A stretch of 35,342 nucleotides of DNA from Actinomycetota bacterium (GTDB lineage Bacteria > Actinomycetota > Acidimicrobiia > Acidimicrobiales > CAIXPF01), in NCBI GenBank assembly GCA_016870475.1, contig VGBO01000023.1:1-35342 (forward strand), in the 5' to 3' direction. Under the pieces are notes generated by a model. The model searched no databases, was not told the origin of the DNA, and saw only the letters and a program-made list of their open reading frames with translations. Position numbers and translations under genes: made by a program. Position 1 is the stretch's first letter, and every line of letters begins with the position of its first letter. Below, in pieces: positions 14,233 through 20,898 of the stretch.

Positions 14233-15265
14233 GCACCTCGAGTTCGGTCTCGACACGTTCGGCGACGTCACCGTCGACCCCGACGGCCACCACGTCCCCC
14301 ACCCTCAGGTCCTCCGGGACGTCGTGGAACAGGCCGTGCTCGCCGACCGCCTCGGCCTCGACAGCTTCGGGGTGGGCGAACACCACCGAGCCGACTTCGC
14401 CGTGTCTGCACCCGAGGTGGTGCTCGGGGCCATCGCCGGGCGCACCGAGCGGATCCGCCTCACCTCCGCCGTGACGGTGCTCAGCTCCGACGACCCGGTC
14501 CGCGTCTACCAGCGGTTCGCGACCCTCGACGCTCTCGCGGAGGGACGCGCCGAGGTGGTGCTCGGACGTGGGTCGTTCACCGAGTCGTTCCCGCTGTTCG
14601 GCCACGACCTCGGCGACTACGGCACCCTGTTCGAGGAGAAGCTCGACCTGTTCGCCGCACTGCGCACCGAGGGCCCGATCACCTGGACGGGCACCACCCG
14701 TGCCCCGCTGCGCGACCAGCGCATCTATCCGACGACCGCCGCCGGGCTGCGCACGTGGGTCGGCGTCGGCGGCAGCCCGGAGTCGGTCGTACGGGCCGCC
14801 CGTCACGGGTTCCCGCTCATGCTCGCCGTCATCGGCGGCGAACCGGCACGCTTCGCCCCCTACGTCGAGCTCTACCACCGGGCACTCGACCGGTTCGGCC
14901 ACCCACCACAGCCCGTCGGCATGCACAGCCCCGGCCACGTCGCCGCCACCGACGACGAAGCACGCGACGCCTACTGGCCCCACTGGTCGGTGATGCGCGA
15001 CCGGATCGGCCGCGAACGCGGCTGGCCGCCGACGAGCCGGGCGGAGTTCGAGGCCACCGCCGGGCCGGACGGCGCGCTGTTCGTCGGCAGCCCCGACACC
15101 GTCGCACAGAAGATCGCCCGGGTCGCGCCGACGCTCGGCCTCGACCGGTTCGTGCTCAAGTACAGCTCCGGCACGCTCCCCCACGACCGGTTGCTGCGGT
15201 GCGTCGACCTCTACGCCACCGAGGTCGTGCCCAGGGTGCGTGCGCTCCTCTCCTCCGCCCGCTGA
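14225..15265 (+). CDS. LLM-class flavin-dependent oxidoreductase
   Basis: Luciferase-like (bacterial luciferase fold) enzyme using FMN or F420 to oxidise an unknown substrate. The 346-residue product has the TIM-barrel pattern: EFGLDTFGDV at the start, ADRLGLDSFGVGEHHRADFA (about 41-60, with the EHH motif), TERIRLTSAVTVLSSDDPVR, and ATLDALAEGRAEVVLGRGSF. A C-terminal DTVAQKIARVAPTLGLDRFVLKYSSG helix-strand matches the family end. The GTG at 14225 overlaps the nuclease stop (GTGAATGA), so translation is probably coupled. The EHH-type group is often FMN-dependent, but the cofactor cannot be settled here. It converges with the MFS gene, 7 bases away. Confidence 0.9.
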   Translation: MNEHLEFGLDTFGDVTVDPDGHHVPHPQVLRDVVEQAVLADRLGLDSFGVGEHHRADFAVSAPEVVLGAIAGRTERIRLTSAVTVLSSDDPVRVYQRFATLDALAEGRAEVVLGRGSFTESFPLFGHDLGDYGTLFEEKLDLFAALRTEGPITWTGTTRAPLRDQRIYPTTAAGLRTWVGVGGSPESVVRAARHGFPLMLAVIGGEPARFAPYVELYHRALDRFGHPPQPVGMHSPGHVAATDDEARDAYWPHWSVMRDRIGRERGWPPTSRAEFEATAGPDGALFVGSPDTVAQKIARVAPTLGLDRFVLKYSSGTLPHDRLLRCVDLYATEVVPRVRALLSSAR

Positions 15266-15272
15266 ACGCCCC

Positions 15273-16493
15273 TCAGCCGGCGAACGCAGCGGGCGCAGGG
15301 ATCCGACGCACCCGCCGATGCCCCCAGAACGCGGCGACCAGGCACGCCGCCGCGCCGACGGCGAAACCCGCACGGGCGCCGAACAGGTCGCAGACCGCGC
15401 CGACGAGCGGGCCACCGATGGGCGTCGACCCGAGGAACACGATCGCCTGCAGGGCCAGCACGCGACCCCGGTAGTCGGGTGCGGCTCGCGTCTGGATCAG
15501 CGCCGTCGCGGCCGTCATGATCACCATGCTCGCGAACCCGGCGACCACCACCGCCGGGAACGCGACCCACACCGTGGGGGCCGCGCCGACCGCCGCCATG
15601 CCCACCCCGAAGAACACCGACCCGCGGACCACACCCTGCACCGACGACGTCGTCCGCCGCGCCGACCACAACGCCCCGGCGAAGGAGCCCAGGCTCAACA
15701 TCGAGAACAACGCGGTGAAGAGCTGGTCGGAACCGCCGAACGTCGTCTTCGCGAGCAACGGCACGACCACGGCGAAGTTGAAGGCGAACACGCCCATGAT
15801 CGTGAGCATCACGAGCGGGACCCACAGCTCGGGCACCGCCCGCGCGTGACGGAACCCGGCCCGCACCCCGCCGCGCTCGGTCGCCGCCCGGTCGGCCGGG
15901 TGCAGGTCGGCGGTCCGCATGGCGAGCAGTCCGCCGAGCACGGCGACGTAGCTCAACCCGTCGAGCAGGAACGTCCACCCGAACCCGACCGTCGTCACGA
16001 GCACGCCGGCGAGCGCCGGGCCGACCACCCGGGAACCCGTCATCAGCGCCGAGTTCAGGCTCGCCGCGTTCGGCACCGACTCGGCCGGAACCATCTCGGC
16101 GATGAACGCCCGACGGCAGGGCGTGTCGAACGCGGTCGTCACCCCACCTGCGAGCGCGACGACGTAGACGACCCAGAGCGGCGGACCACCGGCGAACACG
16201 GCCGCCGCGAGGACGAGCGACTTCACCATCGCCGCTGACTGCACCACCAACAGGAGCCGCCGCTTGTCGCTGCGGTCCGCGACGAGACCGGCCCACGCGC
16301 CGAGCAGCAGGACCGGCAGGAACTGGCAGGCGGTGAGCACGCCGACGGCGATCCCGTTGTCGTCCGTCCGACCGAGCACGAACAGGGTCTGACTGACCAT
16401 CGTGAGCCAGTTGCCGGTCTGGGAGATCGACTGGCCGACGAAGAACAGTCGGAAGTTCCTCGACGAGAACGACCGGAACATCGCCGACGGCAC
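15273..16493 (-). CDS. MFS transporter, EntS-like exporter group
   Basis: Major facilitator with 12 predicted membrane helices, of the group that includes enterobactin exporter EntS and macrolide exporters; probably a drug or siderophore exporter. The 406-residue product opens with FRSFSSRNFRLFFVGQSISQ followed by TGNWLTMVSQ, typical for this group. It has the motif-A-like GLVADRSDKRRLLL between helices 2 and 3, and GVTTAFDTPCRRAFIAEMVP followed by NAASLNS after helix 4. GTG 16493 is preferred because TAGGGT lies 8 bases upstream; an in-frame ATG at 16481 is the alternative. It is divergent from the ADP-ribosylglycohydrolase gene (63-base gap). The cargo is unknown. Confidence 0.88.
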   Translation of the reverse strand: MPSAMFRSFSSRNFRLFFVGQSISQTGNWLTMVSQTLFVLGRTDDNGIAVGVLTACQFLPVLLLGAWAGLVADRSDKRRLLLVVQSAAMVKSLVLAAAVFAGGPPLWVVYVVALAGGVTTAFDTPCRRAFIAEMVPAESVPNAASLNSALMTGSRVVGPALAGVLVTTVGFGWTFLLDGLSYVAVLGGLLAMRTADLHPADRAATERGGVRAGFRHARAVPELWVPLVMLTIMGVFAFNFAVVVPLLAKTTFGGSDQLFTALFSMLSLGSFAGALWSARRTTSSVQGVVRGSVFFGVGMAAVGAAPTVWVAFPAVVVAGFASMVIMTAATALIQTRAAPDYRGRVLALQAIVFLGSTPIGGPLVGAVCDLFGARAGFAVGAAACLVAAFWGHRRVRRIPAPAAFAG

Positions 16494-16501
16494 GAACGGG
16501 G

Positions 16502-16507
16502 ACCCTA
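16502..16507 (-). promoter_or_regulatory. -10-like box for the MFS gene
   Basis: On the minus strand TAGGGT ends 8 bases before GTG 16493, with no Shine-Dalgarno: a leaderless arrangement. Confidence 0.4.
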
Positions 16508-16543
16508 CCGGCCGAGCCCGCCCACGACGTCACACCCTGCCGG

Positions 16544-16549
16544 TACGGT
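16544..16549 (+). promoter_or_regulatory. -10-like box for the ADP-ribosylglycohydrolase gene
   Basis: TACGGT ends 7 bases before ATG 16557, with no Shine-Dalgarno: a leaderless arrangement. Confidence 0.45.
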
Positions 16550-16556
16550 CCCCGCC

Positions 16557-17606
16557 ATGACCCCGACCCTTCGTGAACGGATCCGCGGCTGCCTTCTCGC
16601 CGGAGCGATCGGCGACGCGCTGGGGGCGCCCGTGGAGTTCGCGTCGCTCGCCGAGATCGTCGACCGGTTCGGACCGGCCGGGCTGACCGGGTACGCGCCC
16701 GCGTACGGCCGCGACGGCGGGGCGATCACCGACGACACCCAGATGACGCTCTTCACCGCCGAGGGGCTGCTGCGGGCCCGCGCCGCCGGGGTCGACGCCG
16801 AGACCGACGCGTTCGTCCAACGCGCCTACTGGCGGTGGCTCGCCACCCAGGGCCACGAGCCACCCGCCGCAGCCGGCGACGTGCGCGACGGCTGGCTCTT
16901 CGACCTCGACGACCTCCACCGGCGCCGCGGTCCCGGCACGACCTGCCTGACCGCCCTCGTGTCCGGGCAGGTGGGTGCCGTCGGCCGACCGGTGAACTGC
17001 TCCAAGGGATGCGGGGGGATCATGCGGGCCGCACCGGCCGGCATCGTGGCCACGGGCGTCGCAGCGTTCGATCTCGGGGTGCGAACGGCAGCGCTCACCC
17101 ACGGGCACCCGAGCGGCTACCTCGCCGCCGGGGTCCACGCGCTGCTCGTCGCGGAGCTCCTCGCCGGGGCCGGTCTCGACGCGGCACTCGACGTGGCCGT
17201 CGCCCAACTGCGCGACCAGGACGGCCACGACGAGACCCTCGCGGCGATCGACGCGGCGCGACGCCTCGCGGCGGAAGGTCCGCCGACCGCCCTCCGGCTG
17301 GCAACGCTCGGTGAGGGCTGGGTCGCGGAGGAGACGCTCGCCATCGCCGTATACGCAGCGCTCAGCCACCCCGGTCCGCACGAGGTGGTCGCCGGCCTGC
17401 TCCTCGCCGTCAACCACGACGGCGACACCGACTCGACGGGGAGCGTGACGGGGAACCTCCTCGGTGCACTCCACGGCGTGCCGGCCCTCCCCCGCAACCT
17501 CCTCGACGACCTCGAGCTCGCCACGGTGCTCACGACCGTCGCCGACGACCTCCACGCCGTCTTCCACGGTACCGCTCCGGTGCCGGACCGGTACCCGCCC
17601 CGCTGA
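16557..17606 (+). CDS. ADP-ribosylglycohydrolase family protein
   Basis: Cytoplasmic all-helical enzyme with a two-magnesium centre that removes ADP-ribose from proteins, nucleic acids or small molecules. The 349-residue product has the family landmarks: RGCLLAGAIGDALGAPVEF (about 9-27), TDDTQMTLF (about 61-69, first metal site), and DGDTDSTGSVTGNLLGALHG (about 287-306, second metal site). All acidic ligands are present, so it should be active. No macrodomain, ART toxin or DraT-like transferase is next to it, so the target is not suggested by context. It is followed at once by a strong hairpin (17610-17635), so it is likely a single-gene transcript. Confidence 0.93.
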   Translation: MTPTLRERIRGCLLAGAIGDALGAPVEFASLAEIVDRFGPAGLTGYAPAYGRDGGAITDDTQMTLFTAEGLLRARAAGVDAETDAFVQRAYWRWLATQGHEPPAAAGDVRDGWLFDLDDLHRRRGPGTTCLTALVSGQVGAVGRPVNCSKGCGGIMRAAPAGIVATGVAAFDLGVRTAALTHGHPSGYLAAGVHALLVAELLAGAGLDAALDVAVAQLRDQDGHDETLAAIDAARRLAAEGPPTALRLATLGEGWVAEETLAIAVYAALSHPGPHEVVAGLLLAVNHDGDTDSTGSVTGNLLGALHGVPALPRNLLDDLELATVLTTVADDLHAVFHGTAPVPDRYPPR

Positions 17607-17609
17607 GAG

Positions 17610-17635
17610 CGGACCGTCCCGCGGCGGGCGGTCCG
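17610..17635 (+). terminator. strong GC hairpin after the ADP-ribosylglycohydrolase gene
   Basis: CGGACCG (17610-17616) pairs with CGGTCCG (17629-17635); an inner CCCG/CGGG stem (17618-17621 with 17625-17628) closes a CGG loop. It starts 4 bases after the stop codon. The T-run is missing, as is common in GC-rich genomes. Confidence 0.65.
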
Positions 17636-17664
17636 TCACGGGGAATGCCGCGCACCGTCCCACC

Positions 17665-17697
17665 GTTGACGGCAGGGCCCCTCACCCAGGAGTCAAC
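17665..17697 (+). promoter_or_regulatory. inverted repeat flanking the pirin ribosome-binding site
   Basis: GTTGAC (17665-17670) and GTCAAC (17692-17697) are perfect inverted copies. The second touches the GTG start and overlaps the end of the AGGAG Shine-Dalgarno (17688-17692). In RNA the pair could hide the ribosome-binding site; in DNA it could bind a regulator. Confidence 0.3.
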
Positions 17698-18672
17698 GTG
17701 CCCGCCGTCACCGCCGACACCCTCACCCTCCCCCGCCTCCACGAACCGACACCCGCTGCCGACGGCACGGCACCCCGGTCACGGCGGGTCCGGTCGCTCA
17801 CGACGGCGCCCGAAGGGTTCGAGGGCGAGGGATTCCCCGTGCGACGGGCGTTCGCCGGCGTCCCCGTCGCGGATCTCGACCCGTTCCTCCACCTCGACCA
17901 GATGGGGGCCGTCGACTACGGGCCGTTCGAGCCGCGCGGCACGGACTGGCACCCCCACCGCGGGTTCGAGACGGTCACCTACCTCCTCGACGGCGCGTTC
18001 GTGCACCAGGACTCCCACGGCGGCGGCGGGACCATCGGCGAAGGGGCGACCCAGTGGATGACCGCCGGGCGCGGGGTGCTCCACATCGAGACCCCGCCCG
18101 AGGATCTCGTCGTGCGCGGCGGCCTCTTCCACGGCATCCAGCTCTGGGTGAACCTGCCGGCCCGGTCGAAGATGATCGAGCCCGCCTACCAGAACCTCGA
18201 GGCCGACAGGGTCACGCTCGTCAGCTCGGCCGACGGTGGCACGCTCATCCGCCTCATCGCCGGGGACCTCGACGGGCACCAGGGTCCGGGGCGCACCCAC
18301 ACGCCGATCGCACTCGCGCACGCGACCCTCGCCCCCGGCGCCCGACTCGACCTGCCCTGGGACCAGGCGTCGAACGCGCTCGTGTACGCGCTCGAGGGGA
18401 ACGGAACCGTGGGCGAGGACCGGGTCGGGATCCGGACCGGACAGCTCGCCGTGCTCGCCGACGGCGACCACCTCACCATCGCCGCCGGCGAACGACGACC
18501 GCTCGACGTCCTCCTCCTCGGCGGTCGACCGCTCCGCGAACCCGTCGCCGCCTACGGCCCGTTCGTCATGAACACCCGCGACGAACTGCTCGAGGCCTTC
18601 GAGGACTTCCAGAAGGGCAGGCTCGGGGTCGTGCCGGCCGACGGCATCCGTCCCCACCGCGGGCGGTCCTGA
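17698..18672 (+). CDS. pirin family protein (bicupin)
   Basis: Cytoplasmic iron-binding bicupin; studied bacterial members act as quercetin dioxygenases or as regulators. The 324-residue product keeps all four metal ligands: His85 and His87 in DWHPHRGFETVTYLLDG, and His129 and Glu131 in MTAGRGVLHIE (usual form HSE). A second cupin-like half (about 205-300) lacks ligands, as expected. GTG 17698 has AGGAG 5-6 bases upstream, which decides the start. The N-terminal 35 residues are Pro/Thr-rich and extend the usual family start. It is followed 17 bases later by a small cupin gene with its own -10-like box, then the NMO-like gene, so the three may form a redox-related group. Confidence 0.92.
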   Translation: MPAVTADTLTLPRLHEPTPAADGTAPRSRRVRSLTTAPEGFEGEGFPVRRAFAGVPVADLDPFLHLDQMGAVDYGPFEPRGTDWHPHRGFETVTYLLDGAFVHQDSHGGGGTIGEGATQWMTAGRGVLHIETPPEDLVVRGGLFHGIQLWVNLPARSKMIEPAYQNLEADRVTLVSSADGGTLIRLIAGDLDGHQGPGRTHTPIALAHATLAPGARLDLPWDQASNALVYALEGNGTVGEDRVGIRTGQLAVLADGDHLTIAAGERRPLDVLLLGGRPLREPVAAYGPFVMNTRDELLEAFEDFQKGRLGVVPADGIRPHRGRS

Positions 18673-18676
18673 GCCC

Positions 18677-18682
18677 TAGCCT
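18677..18682 (+). promoter_or_regulatory. -10-like box, leaderless arrangement
   Basis: TAGCCT ends 7 bases before ATG 18690, overlapping the region just after the pirin stop. It suggests the cupin/NMO pair has its own transcript. Confidence 0.4.
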
Positions 18683-18689
18683 CGCCGCC

Positions 18690-19073
18690 ATGCGCGTCAC
18701 GAGGATCTACACGGGCGACGACGGCGAGTCCCACTTCCAGACGCTCGAAGCCCCGATGACCGAGCGGCCCTACGGCTTCCTCACCGAGTGGCTGCCCGTC
18801 ACCGGGATGGCCTACCGACAGAACCATCCCGGCCAGGACCTCGACTTCCACCCGGCCCCCCGACGCCAGTTCGTCGTCAACCTCTTCGGTGCCGTCGAGC
18901 TCGAGACCGGCCACGGCGACATCCGTCGCCTCGGCCCGGGCGACATCCTGCTCGCCGACGACACCACCGGCCGGGGGCACATCTCCCGCGACGTCGAAGG
19001 CCCCCGACGGAACCTGTTCCTCCCGCTGCCCGACGACTACGACCTGTCCGGCTGGACGGTCGTGGAGGGCTGA
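18690..19073 (+). CDS. small cupin-domain protein
   Basis: The 127-residue product is a single cupin barrel of unknown substrate. The core reads DFHPAPRRQFVVNLFGAVEL (about 51-70), ETGHGDIRRLGPGDILLADD, then TTGRGHISRDVEGPRRNLFL. The first motif has one clear His and Gln in place of the usual HxH pair (HPAPRRQF), and the second motif keeps GH, so metal binding may be altered. It resembles cupins annotated only by fold in proteobacterial and actinobacterial genomes. The ATG at 18690 has no Shine-Dalgarno but a -10-like box 7 bases upstream. The next gene starts 3 bases after its stop, so the two are probably co-transcribed. Confidence 0.85.
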   Translation: MRVTRIYTGDDGESHFQTLEAPMTERPYGFLTEWLPVTGMAYRQNHPGQDLDFHPAPRRQFVVNLFGAVELETGHGDIRRLGPGDILLADDTTGRGHISRDVEGPRRNLFLPLPDDYDLSGWTVVEG

Positions 19074-19076
19074 CCG

Positions 19077-20036
19077 GTGACGGAACGCGAGCCCACCACC
19101 TTCGACAACCGGGTCACCCGCCTGCTCGGCGTCCGCATCCCGATCGTGCAGGCCCCGATGGGGTACATCGCCGGTCCCGAACTCGTCGCCGCCGTCGCGG
19201 AGACCGGCGCCGTCGGACTCGTGCCCGGGTCGCTCGGACTCGACCGGGTGCGGGACGACATCCGCCGCACCCGCGACCTCACCGCAGCGCCGTTCGGGGT
19301 CAACCTGCCGATCGCCTTCCTCCAGGACGCAGCGATCGTCGACATGATCGCGGAGGAGGGCATCCGGTTCGTGACCACCTCGGCGGGTTCCCCGGGAACC
19401 TTCACCGCTCGCCTGAAGGACGCCGGTCTCACCGTGTTCCACGTCGTGCCCTCCCTCGCCGCGGCACGCAAGGCCGTCGACGCCGGCGTCGACGGCCTCG
19501 TCGTGGAGGGCAGCGAAGGTGCCGGGTTCAAGTCGATGCAGGACGTCACCTCGCTCGTGCTCCTGCCCCTCGTCGCATCCTCGGTCGACGTGCCCGTGAT
19601 CGCCGCCGGCGGGATCGCCGACGGCGCCTCCATGGCGGCGGCGTTCGCGCTCGGCGCCGAAGGCGTCCAGATGGGCACTCGCATGGTCGCCGCCACCGAA
19701 TCCGGGGTGCACCACGCCATGAAGCAGGCCGTCGTCGACGCGGCGGAGACCGACACCTTCCTCGCGAACCGCCATGCCGGCCGACCGGTGCGCGCCCTCC
19801 GCACGACCACGACCGCGCCCTATGAGTTCGAAGGTTCCGGCAACGCGATGACGCTCCTCGCCGACATCGCCGAGCTGTACGAGCACGGGAACCTCGAGGC
19901 CTCCCTGCCCCAACTCGGTCAGGTCGCCGGTCGCATCGACGAGATCCTCCCCGCCGCCGAGATCATCCGACGAACCCTCGCCGAGTTCGACACGACGCTC
20001 GACCGCCTCGCCGCGCTGCGCCCGACCCCGGACTGA
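19077..20036 (+). CDS. nitronate monooxygenase-like FMN enzyme lacking the usual His
   Basis: TIM-barrel flavoprotein of the NMO/2-nitropropane dioxygenase superfamily, 319 residues. It has the N-terminal IPIVQAPMGYIAGPELVAAV, the FMN-phosphate loops PVIAAGGIADGASMAAAFAL (about 173-192) and GAEGVQMGTR. Canonical nitronate monooxygenases and FabK have EAGGH with a catalytic His; here the loop is EGSEGAGFK (144-152) and the His is absent. The enzyme therefore probably catalyses another FMN reaction, such as an enoyl or CoA-thioester reduction seen in some actinobacterial relatives. GTG 19077 lies 3 bases after the cupin stop. It converges with the hydrolase gene, only 4 bases apart. Confidence 0.85.
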   Translation: MTEREPTTFDNRVTRLLGVRIPIVQAPMGYIAGPELVAAVAETGAVGLVPGSLGLDRVRDDIRRTRDLTAAPFGVNLPIAFLQDAAIVDMIAEEGIRFVTTSAGSPGTFTARLKDAGLTVFHVVPSLAAARKAVDAGVDGLVVEGSEGAGFKSMQDVTSLVLLPLVASSVDVPVIAAGGIADGASMAAAFALGAEGVQMGTRMVAATESGVHHAMKQAVVDAAETDTFLANRHAGRPVRALRTTTTAPYEFEGSGNAMTLLADIAELYEHGNLEASLPQLGQVAGRIDEILPAAEIIRRTLAEFDTTLDRLAALRPTPD

Positions 20037-20040
20037 GACC

Positions 20041-20898
20041 TCAGACCGGCGCGCCGACCTGCGCGACGACCGCGGCCCCGAGCGCCGTCGCGGGGTCGAG
20101 CAGGTCGAACACGACGTCGAAGTGGTTCCGACCCGACGCTGCGAGCACCGTCGCCGCACGGTTGCCCGGCGCCGCCGACCAGTGCCGCGCCCAACGACGG
20201 GACTGACGGGCGAACTCCGCGGTCTCCTCCGCCCCCCACGTCACCACCGTCGGTACGCCCGGACGGACCGGGGTGGGAGCGCCGAGCGGGCTGAGGCGCG
20301 CCGCCATCGCCGCGTCGAGACGGACGTCGTCGTTGATCGTCGTGAACCGGGTCGGCTCGAGGTCGAACACCCCCGAGACGAACACGTACCCCGCAACTGC
20401 CGGTTCGGTGAGGGCGACCATGGCGGCAAGGTGTCCGCCCGCCGAATGCCCCATCACGTGGACACGGGCGCCGTCGTGGCCGCCGTCGACCCCGGCCACC
20501 AACCGGGCGACCGTCGCGCGGACCTGCGCGACCAGCACGTCGAGCGGAGCGCTCGGACACAGGGAGTAGTTCACCGACACGCACGCGAACCCCGCCGTCG
20601 CCGCGGCAGGGAACAGGAAGCAGCCGTCGTCACCGGAGAGACGCCGCCAGTAGCCGCCGTGCACGAACACCACGAGCGGCGCGGAGGCATCGGCCCCCGG
20701 GGCGTACCAGTACCACTCGTCCGGACCGTCGCCGAACGCGACCTTCCGGCAGGGGACCTGCGCCCGGGCCTCGACGCCACGTGCCGCGTAGGCCTCGAGG
20801 AACGGAGCGAGCGACGGGACGTGCATGCTCGGCTGGTACTGCGACTCCACCGTCGCTGCGTCCATGCCCCGGTAGACGGCGGATGACGACGACGTCAC
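20041..20898 (-). CDS. alpha/beta hydrolase, kynurenine formamidase-like
   Basis: Serine hydrolase of the esterase/arylformamidase type; a plausible reaction is N-formylkynurenine hydrolysis in tryptophan breakdown, but esters are equally possible. The 285-residue product has the oxyanion motif HGGYWR (80-85), the nucleophile elbow GHSAGGH with Ser152, and a late His in RNHFDVVFDLL (about 261). The GMDAATVESQYQPS start (residues 11-24) matches the family's substrate-entry region. GTG 20898 overlaps the upstream kinase stop (GTGA), so it is translated together with the kinase. No other kynurenine-pathway gene is in the window, which weakens the pathway guess. Confidence 0.88.
   Translation of the reverse strand: MTSSSSAVYRGMDAATVESQYQPSMHVPSLAPFLEAYAARGVEARAQVPCRKVAFGDGPDEWYWYAPGADASAPLVVFVHGGYWRRLSGDDGCFLFPAAATAGFACVSVNYSLCPSAPLDVLVAQVRATVARLVAGVDGGHDGARVHVMGHSAGGHLAAMVALTEPAVAGYVFVSGVFDLEPTRFTTINDDVRLDAAMAARLSPLGAPTPVRPGVPTVVTWGAEETAEFARQSRRWARHWSAAPGNRAATVLAASGRNHFDVVFDLLDPATALGAAVVAQVGAPV

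Noticed and set aside
20041-20898. Assignment of the hydrolase to tryptophan catabolism
   Set aside because: Motifs fit kynurenine formamidase, but no other kynurenine gene is present and it is coupled to a kinase, so the pathway is not claimed.
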